DNA of 64,000 nt from Calditrichia bacterium (GTDB lineage Bacteria; Calditrichota; Calditrichia; RBG-13-44-9; J075), in NCBI GenBank assembly GCA_020635015.1, contig JACKAP010000007.1:124001-188000 (forward strand). The letters run 5' to 3'. Position numbers and translations under genes: made by a program. Shown piece by piece: positions 35,393 to 43,998 of this stretch (positions within the stretch are counted from its first letter, which is position 1; each line of letters begins with the position of its first letter). The notes below the pieces were generated by a model, which was given only the letters and a program-made list of their open reading frames with translations, did no database searches and was not told the DNA's origin.

Positions 35393-36445
35393 ATGCACAA
35401 CCTTCTCGTAACCGGCGGCTGCGGCTTTATCGGCTCCAATTTTATCCATTATGTGCTTGGGGAAACGGATTTTTCCGGACGGATCGTCAATGTCGATCTG
35501 CTGACCTACGCCGGCAATCTCGACAATCTTCAGGGGCTCAAAGAAGCTTACCCGGAGCGTTACTTTTTCGAAAAGATCGACATCTGCGACCGCGAGGCGC
35601 TGGAGCAAATTTTCGATCGCTATGGCATTGATACCGTCTGCCATTTCGCTGCCGAGACGCATGTCGACCGCTCCATCGTGGGGCCGGATGCTTTTATCCT
35701 CACCAATGTAATCGGTACCTTCAACCTGCTGGAACTGGTTCGGAAGCGAAAAGACCGCCTCCGGCTTTTCCATCATGTCAGCACCGACGAGGTCTTCGGC
35801 AGCCTCCGCAGCGAAGGATACTTTACCGAAACCACCGCCTATCAGCCGAATAGCCCCTATTCCGCAGCCAAGGCTTCCTCTGACCACCTGGTACGGGCTT
35901 ATCACAAGACCTACGGCATCCCGGTGACCATTTCCAACTGCTCCAACAACTACGGCCCCTACCAGTTCCCGGAGAAGTTGATCCCGCTGATGATCCTGAA
36001 CGCCCTGGAGCGAAAAGCCCTGCCGGTGTACGGCGACGGGAGCAATGTGCGCGACTGGCTCTACGTGCGCGATCATTGCGTGGCGATCTGGGAGATCATG
36101 ACCCGTGGGGAGCGCGGCCAGACCTACAACGTCGGCGGCGACAACGAGATGACCAACCTCGCGGTGGTCCACGCAGTCTGTGACGCGCTGGATGAACTCC
36201 GCCCGGATAAAAACGCCCCATCGCGCCGGGAATTGATCACCTTTGTGAAAGACCGGCCGGGACACGACTTCCGCTATGCTATCGACTTCAGTAAACTCCA
36301 TCAAGCCCTGGGTTGGTCGCCGGCGGAATCGTTTGAAAGCGGTATTCTGAAAACCGTGCGCTGGTACCTGGATAATGAGGCCTGGGTAGAGCGGGTCAAA
36401 AGCGGGGCCTATCAGCAATGGATCCGCGAACAATATAATTCCTAA
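35393..36445 (+). CDS. rfbB: dTDP-glucose 4,6-dehydratase
   Basis: NAD-dependent extended SDR making dTDP-4-keto-6-deoxyglucose, precursor of rhamnose and other deoxysugars. ATG at 35393 (MHNLLVTGGCGFIGSNF) contains the NAD-binding GGxGFIG. HVSTDEVFG (catalytic threonine-aspartate-glutamate) and YSAAKASSDHL (YxxxK) follow, then NNYGPYQFPEKLIP, DWLYVRDH and DRPGHDFRYAID. 350 residues. No clear Shine-Dalgarno. It opens the polysaccharide region and is followed by a UDP-sugar dehydrogenase after 45 bases. rfbA and rfbD are not in the window. Confidence 0.95.
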   Translation: MHNLLVTGGCGFIGSNFIHYVLGETDFSGRIVNVDLLTYAGNLDNLQGLKEAYPERYFFEKIDICDREALEQIFDRYGIDTVCHFAAETHVDRSIVGPDAFILTNVIGTFNLLELVRKRKDRLRLFHHVSTDEVFGSLRSEGYFTETTAYQPNSPYSAAKASSDHLVRAYHKTYGIPVTISNCSNNYGPYQFPEKLIPLMILNALERKALPVYGDGSNVRDWLYVRDHCVAIWEIMTRGERGQTYNVGGDNEMTNLAVVHAVCDALDELRPDKNAPSRRELITFVKDRPGHDFRYAIDFSKLHQALGWSPAESFESGILKTVRWYLDNEAWVERVKSGAYQQWIREQYNS

Positions 36446-36490
36446 GCAATTTCTACCATATACCGGATTTGATACTGTGGGAGGTATCCA

Positions 36491-37879
36491 ATGAAAATTA
36501 TCGTCGCCGGCACCGGATATGTCGGCCTGGTTCATGCGGCAGTGTGTTCCGAGTACGGGCATGTGGTGCACGCCTTTGATATCGACCGGCAGCGGATCGA
36601 CGCCTACGCCAGCGGCAGAGCGGTGGAGATCGAACGCTACGTCAACGAGCCGGGACTATCACAATTGATCAAGGAAAGTGTGGGAAAGTATTTGTTTTTC
36701 ACCGACGACCTGGCCTCGGTCATCGAAGGCAGCGACGTGATCTTTCTCTGCCTTCCCACCCCGGCCAACCTGGATGGCTCTACCAATCTGACCTACTACA
36801 ACGATGCGGTGCATCAAATTGCCAAACTGCTGGCTGCGCGCAAAGATCGGCGGCGAGTCGTGCTGGTAGACAAGAGCACGGTGCCGATCGGCACGGCCCG
36901 GCACCTGGAGCAAATCCTGCAGCAGCACAAAGTGGAGAATTTCGGGATTGCCTCCAATCCGGAGTTCCTCGCCGAAGGCACCGCCGTCTCCCAGGCCCGC
37001 AAGCCGGACCGGGTGGTCGTGGGCTGTGACCGCGAGGAGGATTTCAAGATCCTGCGCCGGGTCTACTCCCAATATGTCAATCACGTGCGCATCAAATATA
37101 TCGAAACCACCCCGGAGACCGCCGAAGCCATTAAGTATGTCGCCAATACCATGCTGCTCACCTACATCTCTTTCTGGAACGGGGTGGGGGCACGGATCGG
37201 GGAAAAGATCGATAATGTCAATATCGAAGATCTGCGCCGGGGGGTCACGGCCGATGAGCGCATCAGCACCTGGGGCTCCTATGTCAGCAACGGCGCCGGG
37301 GGGAGTTGCTTCGGGAAAGACATTCGCTCGCTGATCTACCAACTCCGCCAGGTGGATGTCAATACCAAACTGTTGGAGTCTTCCTACGAGGTCAACGAAT
37401 ATCAGAAATTTTACCTGATCGACCGCGCCATCTCAGAGGTGGGGTTCACCTTCAGCGGCAAACGCATCGCGGTGCTGGGTCTTTCATTCAAGAAGCAAAC
37501 CAACGACATCCGTGACGCCTCTTCGATCAAGGTGATCGAAACCCTCCTGGGGAAGGGCGTCAGCCAGATCCACGCTTATGATCCCCTGGCCAATGCGGAG
37601 GCCCGGAAAGAATTCAACGTGCAGCGAAATATCCTGTTCGAAAAGATCAGCTATTATGATTCGGCGGAAAACGCCCTGGCGAACACCGACGCGGTTTTCA
37701 TCTCCACCGACTGGGAAGAGTTTCGTGGTCTGACCGACAGCATCCGCCAGACCGTGTCGCCCCCCTACCTGATCATCGACGGGCGGCGGATGATTCCTGA
37801 TTATGAAGACCTGATCGATGCCGGCTACACCTATCTGGCAGTGGGATCGCCGGTGATGAAGATGCCGGATATTGAATGA
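36491..37879 (+). CDS. UDP-glucose/GDP-mannose dehydrogenase family enzyme
   Basis: NAD-dependent UDP-sugar 6-dehydrogenase, oxidising C6 of a nucleotide sugar to the uronic acid. GTGYVGL at the N-terminus, LPTPANLDGS, DKSTVPIGTA, NPEFLAEGTAV, NTMLLTYISFWN, and the catalytic cysteine in GGSCFGKDIRSL. The C-terminal domain has VLGLSFKKQTNDIRDA. 462 residues. GGGAGG lies 7 bases before the ATG. UDP-glucose is the most likely substrate, but UDP-N-acetylhexosamines cannot be excluded. Co-oriented with rfbB and rfbC. Confidence 0.9.
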   Translation: MKIIVAGTGYVGLVHAAVCSEYGHVVHAFDIDRQRIDAYASGRAVEIERYVNEPGLSQLIKESVGKYLFFTDDLASVIEGSDVIFLCLPTPANLDGSTNLTYYNDAVHQIAKLLAARKDRRRVVLVDKSTVPIGTARHLEQILQQHKVENFGIASNPEFLAEGTAVSQARKPDRVVVGCDREEDFKILRRVYSQYVNHVRIKYIETTPETAEAIKYVANTMLLTYISFWNGVGARIGEKIDNVNIEDLRRGVTADERISTWGSYVSNGAGGSCFGKDIRSLIYQLRQVDVNTKLLESSYEVNEYQKFYLIDRAISEVGFTFSGKRIAVLGLSFKKQTNDIRDASSIKVIETLLGKGVSQIHAYDPLANAEARKEFNVQRNILFEKISYYDSAENALANTDAVFISTDWEEFRGLTDSIRQTVSPPYLIIDGRRMIPDYEDLIDAGYTYLAVGSPVMKMPDIE

Positions 37880-37901
37880 TTTTTTGTAAAAGCGCTTACT
37901 G

Positions 37902-38018
37902 CGTGAATGAGTATATGGGTGAATGAGTGGATGGGTTAAGACGACCACAACGGTTCATTATTCATCATTCCATCAACTCATTAACCCATATTCCCATTCA
38001 CCCATTCACCCATATTCC
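37902..38018. repeat. Family A hairpin, copy 8
   Basis: Left arm gtgaatgagtatatgggtga, atgagtggatgggtt; right arm catcaactcattaacccata, ttcccattcacccattcacc. It fills the gap between the dehydrogenase and rfbC. Confidence 0.8.
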
Positions 38019-38038
38019 AATCCCAAGAGTCGAAAATC

Positions 38039-38611
38039 ATGTCGATCAAAATCATTCCCACCGAACTGCGCGAAGTCGTGATCATCGAACCGAAAGTGTT
38101 TCAAGACCCGCGGGGATTTTTTCTGGAAACCTATCACGCCGGGAAGTATGGCGAGAACGGGCTTCCCGGAGAATTTGTGCAGGATAATCACTCCCATTCT
38201 TCCCGGGGCATCCTGCGCGGGCTGCACTACCAGTTGAAGCAGCCCCAGGGAAAGATGCTCTATGTGGTCAGTGGGGAAATTTTTGATGTAGCGGTTGATA
38301 TCCGTACCGGCTCCCCCACCTTTGGACGCTGGGTGGGGGTGACCCTCTCGGCCCAGAACAAGCGCCAGCTTTACATTCCGGAAGGATTTGCCCACGGCTT
38401 TTACGTATGCAGCGAACGCGCCGACGTAATCTATAAATGTACCGATTTCTATGCCCCGGGCGATGAATACGGGGTTGCCTGGTGGGATCCGGAGATCAAC
38501 ATCGCCTGGCCCCTGGAAGGTGAACCGCTGGTCTCGGCCAAAGATCGCCAATTGCTGCCGCTGAGCCAAATCCCCCCGGAACGCTTGCCAGAGTATGAGG
38601 TTAAAGGATAA
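38039..38611 (+). CDS. rfbC: dTDP-4-dehydrorhamnose 3,5-epimerase
   Basis: Cupin-fold epimerase acting on dTDP-4-keto-6-deoxyglucose, two steps from dTDP-rhamnose. 190 residues. DPRGFFLETYH, DNHSHSSRGILRGLHYQ (catalytic histidine), GEIFDVAVDIR, PEGFAHGFYV and YKCTDFYAPGDE are all present. The last residues VKG and the stop TAA are encoded by the first copies of a ggataaa repeat, so the C-terminal end is repeat-derived. Confidence 0.93.
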   Translation: MSIKIIPTELREVVIIEPKVFQDPRGFFLETYHAGKYGENGLPGEFVQDNHSHSSRGILRGLHYQLKQPQGKMLYVVSGEIFDVAVDIRTGSPTFGRWVGVTLSAQNKRQLYIPEGFAHGFYVCSERADVIYKCTDFYAPGDEYGVAWWDPEINIAWPLEGEPLVSAKDRQLLPLSQIPPERLPEYEVKG

Positions 38612-38716
38612 AGGAGTAAGGATAAAGGAGTAAGGATAAAGGATAAAACTTCAAACATTACAATCACATGTTAATAGCGCATTTTTAACCTTTAACCTTT
38701 ATCCTTTATCCTTAAT
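38600..38716. repeat. Family J hairpin (ggataaaggagtaa) joining two convergent genes
   Basis: Left arm ggttaaaggataaaggagta, aggataaagg; right arm tttttaacctttaaccttta, tcctttatcctta. The left arm holds the rfbC stop codon and the right arm holds the stop codon of the Memo gene on the other strand. Confidence 0.85.
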
Positions 38717-39997
38717 AAGCCGTTCAGGCTTCTCCCCCCAAAAAACCATGCTCCCGTAACTCACCAATGATTGGGTTTCCGGCTGGAAGTTCTGATCGTA
38801 GCTGACCACTTCCCCGCGGCCGGTCTTCATCAGCGACAGGAAGGTATACACTGCGGAACAGGCATCGACCTTGCGCGGCAGCAGGTCGCTTTCCATGATT
38901 TGCTGAAATGCGTCGATGTCAAAGCGCGAGATGATATCGAACATCCGTCCGTCGGCCTGGCGGATCTCCTGCGCCTTTCCGGAGGTGATCGCAAAGTCAT
39001 CCCCGAATTTCGGGCCCATGTGGGCCAGGTCGACACTCAGCACAAACACCGCCTTTTTGCCCTGGCGCTCCAGGGCCCGGCGCAGGGCCGCAATCTGATG
39101 GTTGATCCCTGCTGCATCTTCCAGCCTCCGCCCTTCTCCCAAATGGGGCTCCACCGAGCCGCACAGCACCGGCAGAATCTTGAACGGATGGGAACAACCG
39201 TGCTGCAGAAAGGGCAGTTGGAACTCGATCGAATGTTCGATGCGGTGCGCCCAATCTTCCCGGGTCAGTTTGCCCCCGGCAAAATCCTCCCAGGCATGGA
39301 GAAAGTCGCGGTCGGTTTCCACGATACCCAGCGGGGTTTCGAAATCCTTCTCGGTGGCGATGAAAAAACTGCCCCCTCCATAATGGGCCACGCCGAGAAT
39401 GATAAACAAATCCGCCTCGGTGTGCTCAAACAGTTGACGGTACGCCGGGGTATAGGCAGCGGCTCCCACCCGCAGATCGATGTGCGGGGTCAGGATGCCC
39501 AGCAGGCGCTTGCGGGCGCTATCCGGCAGGGTGCCGTTCACCTCTTTCAGTTCCTGCAGCATGCCGGCGCTGTGCGGCGAGCGGTAGAATCCCTCGATCT
39601 GGCCGCGCAGCTTTTCCGGATCAGCTTCATAAGCGCTGCCGGCATGCCAGGCCTTACGGACGGGAGAGCGGCGGAAGGCTTCCATTACCTGCTCGGCATG
39701 GGCGTGATAATTCTCTGTCGCCAGATAGTAATGCGCATCCAGAGTGCGGGCGATCTCCCGGATCCGCTCTTCGGTGATCAGCAACGCTCCGAACTGCCGG
39801 GCAAATTTTTCCTGGATGTCGGCAACGGTATGCACCCCGTCAAAATGGGTGATGACATAAAACTCCAGCGGCGTCATGACCAGGGGCGCACTGGCAATTT
39901 CCAGGGGATCGCGAATGTAGATATACTTTTCACCATCCTGCTCAAAAGGAAAGGCGTCGATATAGCGAATCTCGGGACAATCGAAAGCATCAGGCAT
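38699..39997 (-). CDS. Memo-like protein (AmmeMemoRadiSam system protein B) with N-terminal extra domain
   Basis: 432 residues. The C-terminal two thirds match the Memo family: LTPHIDLRVGA, HSIEFQLPFLQ, VLSVDLAHMGPKFGDD and DACSAVYTFL, with the histidine-rich site of dioxygenase-like fold proteins. The first 100 residues resemble a PqqD-like winged helix (PLVMTPLEFYVITHFDG, TVADIQEKFA). In other bacteria Memo is found with an AMMECR1 protein and a radical SAM enzyme; neither is adjacent here. It is 34 bases downstream of the aminotransferase on the same strand. The last residues KDKG and stop are repeat-encoded. Confidence 0.8.
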   Translation of the reverse strand: MPDAFDCPEIRYIDAFPFEQDGEKYIYIRDPLEIASAPLVMTPLEFYVITHFDGVHTVADIQEKFARQFGALLITEERIREIARTLDAHYYLATENYHAHAEQVMEAFRRSPVRKAWHAGSAYEADPEKLRGQIEGFYRSPHSAGMLQELKEVNGTLPDSARKRLLGILTPHIDLRVGAAAYTPAYRQLFEHTEADLFIILGVAHYGGGSFFIATEKDFETPLGIVETDRDFLHAWEDFAGGKLTREDWAHRIEHSIEFQLPFLQHGCSHPFKILPVLCGSVEPHLGEGRRLEDAAGINHQIAALRRALERQGKKAVFVLSVDLAHMGPKFGDDFAITSGKAQEIRQADGRMFDIISRFDIDAFQQIMESDLLPRKVDACSAVYTFLSLMKTGRGEVVSYDQNFQPETQSLVSYGSMVFWGEKPERLIKDKG

Positions 39998-40031
39998 GCC
40001 GTTTCCACTCCGTCAACAAGCATCATCAGGA

Positions 40032-41294
40032 TCAATTAAATTTCAATTTATTCAGGGCCGCATCCAGAGCGGAGATGATGACTTCCACTTCCTGCAGCCG
40101 GCAGGTGCCCACTGAAAGGCGGTACCAGTTCGAGCTTTCCGAAGCGCCGAAATGGGAGAAAGGCACCAGGCCGACTTTTGCTTCATCGAGGATGTAGCGA
40201 TGCACATCCGCATTATGTTCCAGGCGCTGCCCTTCCGCGGTGACCGCCCCGGCCAGGTTTAGCTGCACCGTCAGGTACATCGCTGCCTGCGGTTCGATTG
40301 CATCCACCCGGTGCCCCTTCTGCTTTAGGGCGATAAACCCTTTATAAAACCCTTCCAGGCGACTGCGGATCTCCTTGCGGAACCAGTCCAAATATCCGTC
40401 CACCGCCGCACGGTCGGCCAGGAAGTTGCCCACCGCCACCTGCTCCGGCTTCGGTGCCCAGGCGCCCATGTGGGCGATCATGGTGCGCATTTTTTTGATG
40501 ATGTCGCTCGGTCCGTAAGCCCAGCCGACCCGCACGCCGGTGCCGGCAAATGCCTTCGAAACCCCGTCAATGAAAATCGTATAATCGCGCATCTCGGGAC
40601 GGAGATTCACCGGAGTATGATGGCGGGTGTCGCCGAAGGTCAACAGCCAGTAGATCTGGTCGAACATCACGTAAACCGGCTTGCGGTCCTTGCCGCGCGC
40701 CCGGTTTTCCTCCAGCACCAGGTCGCATATCTCCGCCAGGCCGTCCTGGCTCAGCACCGTTCCGGTGGGGTTGAGCGGGGAGCAAAGCGCAATCAGCGCG
40801 GCATCCTTGAGATGCGGTTTGATATCCGCCGCAGTGGGCATAAAATAATTTTCCGCGCGGGTCTCCAGGATCACAGCCTTTCCGGAAGAAAGATGCGTAT
40901 AATAATCATTGTTCCAGGAGGGAACCGGAAAAATGACCGGCTCGCCGGGATTCACCACCGCCCGGTAAGCACTGTAAATCAGCGGCCGTCCTCCGCTGGC
41001 AATCAAAATATCGTTCGGGGTATAGGCCAAATCAGCGTCGCCTTCCAGAAAACGGGAAACGGATTCCCGCAGGTTGAGTGCGCCGAATGCGCCGGGATAA
41101 TTGGTCTGACTTGCGTCATAGGCTGCCTGAATCTCCAACTTGAGCTTTTCCGGAATCGGGAACACCTTCGGGTTAAAATCGCCGATGGTCAGGTTATAAA
41201 ACTTTTCACCCCGTTGAATCTTTTCATTTATTTCTGCGGCCAGGGTAATGATCGGTGAGGTCTGTAGACCATTGGCTAAATTCGAGCATCGCAT
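40032..41294 (-). CDS. PLP-dependent class I aminotransferase (aspartate-aminotransferase-like)
   Basis: Fold type I aminotransferase of 420 residues. FYNLTIGDFNPKVF at the N-terminus, ASGGRPLIYSAYRAV, CSPLNPTGTVLS (binding of the PLP/substrate), DQIYWLLTFGD, and the PLP lysine in IDGVSKAFAGTGVRVGW. The C-terminal arginine-containing strand is NWYRLSVGT. It probably transaminates aspartate or another dicarboxylic or branched amino acid; exact substrate unknown. First gene of a two-gene unit with Memo. Upstream it has the 305-base AT-rich gap 41295-41599. Confidence 0.85.
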   Translation of the reverse strand: MRCSNLANGLQTSPIITLAAEINEKIQRGEKFYNLTIGDFNPKVFPIPEKLKLEIQAAYDASQTNYPGAFGALNLRESVSRFLEGDADLAYTPNDILIASGGRPLIYSAYRAVVNPGEPVIFPVPSWNNDYYTHLSSGKAVILETRAENYFMPTAADIKPHLKDAALIALCSPLNPTGTVLSQDGLAEICDLVLEENRARGKDRKPVYVMFDQIYWLLTFGDTRHHTPVNLRPEMRDYTIFIDGVSKAFAGTGVRVGWAYGPSDIIKKMRTMIAHMGAWAPKPEQVAVGNFLADRAAVDGYLDWFRKEIRSRLEGFYKGFIALKQKGHRVDAIEPQAAMYLTVQLNLAGAVTAEGQRLEHNADVHRYILDEAKVGLVPFSHFGASESSNWYRLSVGTCRLQEVEVIISALDAALNKLKFN

Positions 41295-41339
41295 AACTTC
41301 TCTCCCGGATTATCTAATGTCTTTAAAGTAAAAGAATAT

Positions 41340-41590
41340 ACTAATACAAAAAATTATTATCATTATTATTATCGTGTTAAAAGTGTGGAAAACCGGTTGC
41401 AGGCCTTATCTATCATGATTTTCAGTGTTAAAAAATTGTTAAAATGCTGTTACCCGGCTTTTATAAAGTTGTGGAAAGTTCTTAAGATCTCTGCAAACAA
41501 GCTGTTTTCTAACAATACTCTGACATTTTCAACAGGAAGTTAACAGACTTTTTAACAAGTTTTTAACCATGTTGTTAAAAAGTCGACCGG
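41340..41590. other. AT-rich gap with tgtggaaa and gttaaaaa motifs (weak oriC-like candidate)
   Basis: Inside the gap 41295-41599. Contains tgtggaaaa (41384-41392), tgtggaaag (41470-41478) and at least seven gttaaaa/ttttaac words between 41375 and 41582, including gactttttaacaagttttta. These resemble the DnaA-box-like and AT-rich parts of some FCB origins. No dnaA, dnaN or parB is near, so this is only a candidate; it may simply be the promoter region of the aminotransferase. Confidence 0.25.
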
Positions 41591-41599
41591 GGAAGGACT

Positions 41600-42184
41600 T
41601 TAGCCTTTTTCCTGCCAGCGCTCCAGCATGGATGACAGTTTCTCCTGAGTCAGTTCCGGATTGGGATATTGGCCGTTGATCAGCCGCTGGCGGCAGGCTT
41701 CGTAGAGAATCACCGCAGTTGCCACAGACACATTCAGGCTCTGCACCATGCCGAGCATGGGAATATAGATGGATTGGTCGGCAATCTGCAGAGCATCGTC
41801 GGAAACCCCCTGGTGCTCATTACCGACGATGATCGCGGACGGCCGGGTCCAGTCGATATCATAAATCGATACGGAGTGACCGGACAATTGGGTGGCATAG
41901 ATTTGAAAATGGTTGGCTTTGAGCGCCTGGCGGAGATCTTCGCTATGCTGGTAGCGCCGGATATCAATCCACTTCTTGGCCGAGGCGGATGACTTTTTAC
42001 CCAGTTTGGGGAATTCGTGATCGGTATAGAGCAATTGGATCTGCTCGATACCGACCGCATCGCAAGAGCGAAGTATGGCGCTGACATTATGGGGATCATG
42101 AATGTTTTCGCACACCACCGTCAGATCCGGCTGGCGGTGCTTCAATACCCGGATCATGCGTTCAACTCGTCGGATGGTTGGCAT
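41600..42184 (-). CDS. trmH: tRNA (guanosine-2'-O-)-methyltransferase TrmH-like
   Basis: SPOUT-class RNA methyltransferase of 194 residues, methylating the 2'-O of a guanosine in tRNA (G18 in studied members). NIHDPHNVSAILRSCDAVG is motif 1, IIVGNEHQGVSDDAL motif 2, and IPMLGMVQSLNVSVATAVIL motif 3, the deep trefoil-knot region. The N-terminal helical segment is TrmH-like. GAGGTGAT precedes the ATG. Monocistronic. Confidence 0.9.
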   Translation of the reverse strand: MPTIRRVERMIRVLKHRQPDLTVVCENIHDPHNVSAILRSCDAVGIEQIQLLYTDHEFPKLGKKSSASAKKWIDIRRYQHSEDLRQALKANHFQIYATQLSGHSVSIYDIDWTRPSAIIVGNEHQGVSDDALQIADQSIYIPMLGMVQSLNVSVATAVILYEACRQRLINGQYPNPELTQEKLSSMLERWQEKG

Positions 42185-42256
42185 ATCACCTCACGTTTCA
42201 GGAAATCAAAATTCAATCAAAATATTAACAAATCGTATATTATAAAAAGAAAGTGC

Positions 42257-42285
42257 TTGAATTTATAAGAAATTAAAAATTAAAT
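42257..42285 (+). promoter_or_regulatory. Candidate promoter of the BCAM0308-like gene
   Basis: TTGAAT (42257-42262), 17-base spacer, TTAAAT (42280-42285) in an AT-rich stretch, about 50 bases before the start at 42336. Confidence 0.35.
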
Positions 42286-42335
42286 TTGATAGATTTGTTA
42301 GATCGTTAAGAATGACCGTTTGCCTGGAGGTAGTT

Positions 42336-43115
42336 ATGTCAGATCAGCAACAAGAACAAGATTATTTGGATGACGAAGGAACAAACTTTACTGCCGATGA
42401 AGGATTTGTGAATTCGGTCGATGCAGATGACGACGATGATTTTGATGATGGTGATGGTGATGATGATCTGGATGATGATATCGAAGCGCTAGATGACGAT
42501 GAGGTGCTCGAAGAATCCGATGAGCCGGAAGAAGACGATGATGCGTTGGAAGCGAAAGCGATGGAATTGCAATCGTCGGAAGCGCTGACCACCGCCGCCC
42601 TGCTTAAGGCAAAGGTGATCTATACCTGCCCGGTCACCCGTAAGATATTCTACCGCAACAAATGGATCAAGGATAATATTACCGATCTTTACACCGTCAA
42701 GACCGAGATGGCGATCTGCGATAAATATCTCGACCGGGCGCGGGAAGTGGGGCTGTTCATCGGCAGTATCGAGATTTACGATAAGAATCTGAAAGAGCGC
42801 AAAGAGAGCATGCTGGATTTTGCCCGGGGCATCGAGCGGGATCTGGAAGGGCGGATGCCGTTCGAAGTGATCATCGATGTCTCCGAGAAGAATGACATCC
42901 TCTATATCTTCACCAACACCACCCGGCTGGCGCTGGAGATTGCCCGGGGCATTCGCTATGAGTTCGGCGGGTCGATCCAGTATGAGTGGTTTGAACGCAA
43001 TCAGTATATCCGGGCCAAGTGGTTCTCTGAGATCCAGAACCGGGAATATTTCAAAAGCCGCATCCGCGCCGCCAAGGAGAACCGGATCGGGATGTTTTCA
43101 TTTGAGGATCGTTAA
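42336..43115 (+). CDS. BCAM0308-like protein with long acidic N-terminal tract
   Basis: Cytosolic protein of about 259 residues; start ATG 42336 with GGAGG 6 bases upstream. Residues 20-80 are an extreme acidic low-complexity tract (for example DADDDDDFDDGDGDDDLDDD). The conserved part opens with VIYTCPVTRKIFYRNKW and continues with AICDKYL and IYDKNLKERKESM, then LYIFTNTTRLALEIARGI, FGGSIQYEW and YIRAKW. This spacing resembles the BCAM0308 family, but the usual CPxCG zinc pair is CPVTR here, so the second cysteine is lost. Function unknown. Terminator at 43143-43169. Confidence 0.5.
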   Translation: MSDQQQEQDYLDDEGTNFTADEGFVNSVDADDDDDFDDGDGDDDLDDDIEALDDDEVLEESDEPEEDDDALEAKAMELQSSEALTTAALLKAKVIYTCPVTRKIFYRNKWIKDNITDLYTVKTEMAICDKYLDRAREVGLFIGSIEIYDKNLKERKESMLDFARGIERDLEGRMPFEVIIDVSEKNDILYIFTNTTRLALEIARGIRYEFGGSIQYEWFERNQYIRAKWFSEIQNREYFKSRIRAAKENRIGMFSFEDR

Positions 43116-43142
43116 ACAGGTCAATTCAGTCGCAATTTGGTT

Positions 43143-43169
43143 AGCCCTGCGCCATGCAGGGCTTTTTTT
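43143..43169 (+). terminator. Rho-independent terminator
   Basis: Stem agccctgc/gcagggct with a 5-base loop, followed by seven T. It ends the BCAM0308-like transcript. Confidence 0.85.
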
Positions 43170-43181
43170 CAGTCGCCGGCA

Positions 43182-43209
43182 GTAGGGGCGGGTCGCGACC
43201 CGTCCCTAC
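43182..43209. repeat. Family G palindrome, single copy
   Basis: 28-bp near-perfect palindrome gtaggggcgggtcgcgaccc then gtccctac. It lies 17 bases before the GGGP synthase start. Confidence 0.8.
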
Positions 43210-43226
43210 CAACCATCCAAAACTTT

Positions 43227-43979
43227 ATGAAAACCGAAAAAACTTATCAGGCTTTACAGGAGATCCTCAAGCGCCGCAAGGCCGGTTTTGTGCTGCTGCT
43301 GGACCCGGATGACGTGCCGGAGGCGCAGATCGAGGAAAAGGTCACTGCGGCCATCCGGGCCGGGGTCGATGTGTTTTTCATCGGGGGCAGTTTCCTGATC
43401 GAGAAAAATTTCCATGCATTCGTTCAACAGGTGAAGCAGGCCGCCGGCGAACACCCGGTGGTGCTCTTTCCGGGCAGCCTGCAGCAGATTTCTCCCCACG
43501 CCGATGCCATCCTTTTCCTCTGCCTGATCAGCGGCCGGAATCCCGAACACCTGATCGGCAATCAGGCCGTTGCCGCCCCATTGCTCTGGAAAATGCAGTT
43601 GGAGGCGATCTCCTGCGGCTACATGCTGGTCGAATCCGGCACCCTGACCAGCGCCCAGTACGTCAGCAACTCCATTCCAATACCGCGCAACAAGCCGGCG
43701 ATTGCCCTGGCCCATGCCCTGGCCGGGCAGTATCTCGGTCTCAAAACCCTTTACCTGGAGGCGGGCAGCGGGGCCAAATACACGGTGCCGGAGGAGATGA
43801 TCACGTTGCTCGACCGTCACATCGATATCCCGCTGATCGTCGGTGGGGGCATCCGTACCCCGGAGGCCGCCGCCCGCAAAGTGGCCGCCGGCGCCGATTT
43901 TGTAGTGGTCGGCAATTTCTTCGAATCAGAGGGCAGTTACGCCCTGATGCAGCAGTTTGCCGAAGCCATTCATCAGTAA
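43227..43979 (+). CDS. GGGP synthase-family protein (geranylgeranylglyceryl/heptaprenylglyceryl phosphate synthase)
   Basis: TIM-barrel prenyltransferase coupling a polyprenyl diphosphate to glycerol-1-phosphate, forming an ether bond. 250 residues; ATG at 43227, since the longer frame from 43137 runs through the terminator and a palindrome. Motifs: GFVLLLDPDD, VFFIGGSFL, LFLCLISGRNPEHLIG, TLYLEAGSGA, PLIVGGGIRTPE and VVVGNFFE. GGGPS homologues are known in FCB bacteria as well as archaea. Product chain length cannot be inferred. It is 19 bases before gmhA, so one operon. Confidence 0.9.
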   Translation: MKTEKTYQALQEILKRRKAGFVLLLDPDDVPEAQIEEKVTAAIRAGVDVFFIGGSFLIEKNFHAFVQQVKQAAGEHPVVLFPGSLQQISPHADAILFLCLISGRNPEHLIGNQAVAAPLLWKMQLEAISCGYMLVESGTLTSAQYVSNSIPIPRNKPAIALAHALAGQYLGLKTLYLEAGSGAKYTVPEEMITLLDRHIDIPLIVGGGIRTPEAAARKVAAGADFVVVGNFFESEGSYALMQQFAEAIHQ

Positions 43980-43998
43980 AACCTGCGAGGGAAAATGC

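Noticed and set aside
43137..43226. N-terminal extension of GGGP synthase
   Set aside because: The extension reads through the terminator stem and a family G palindrome; homologues begin near 43227.
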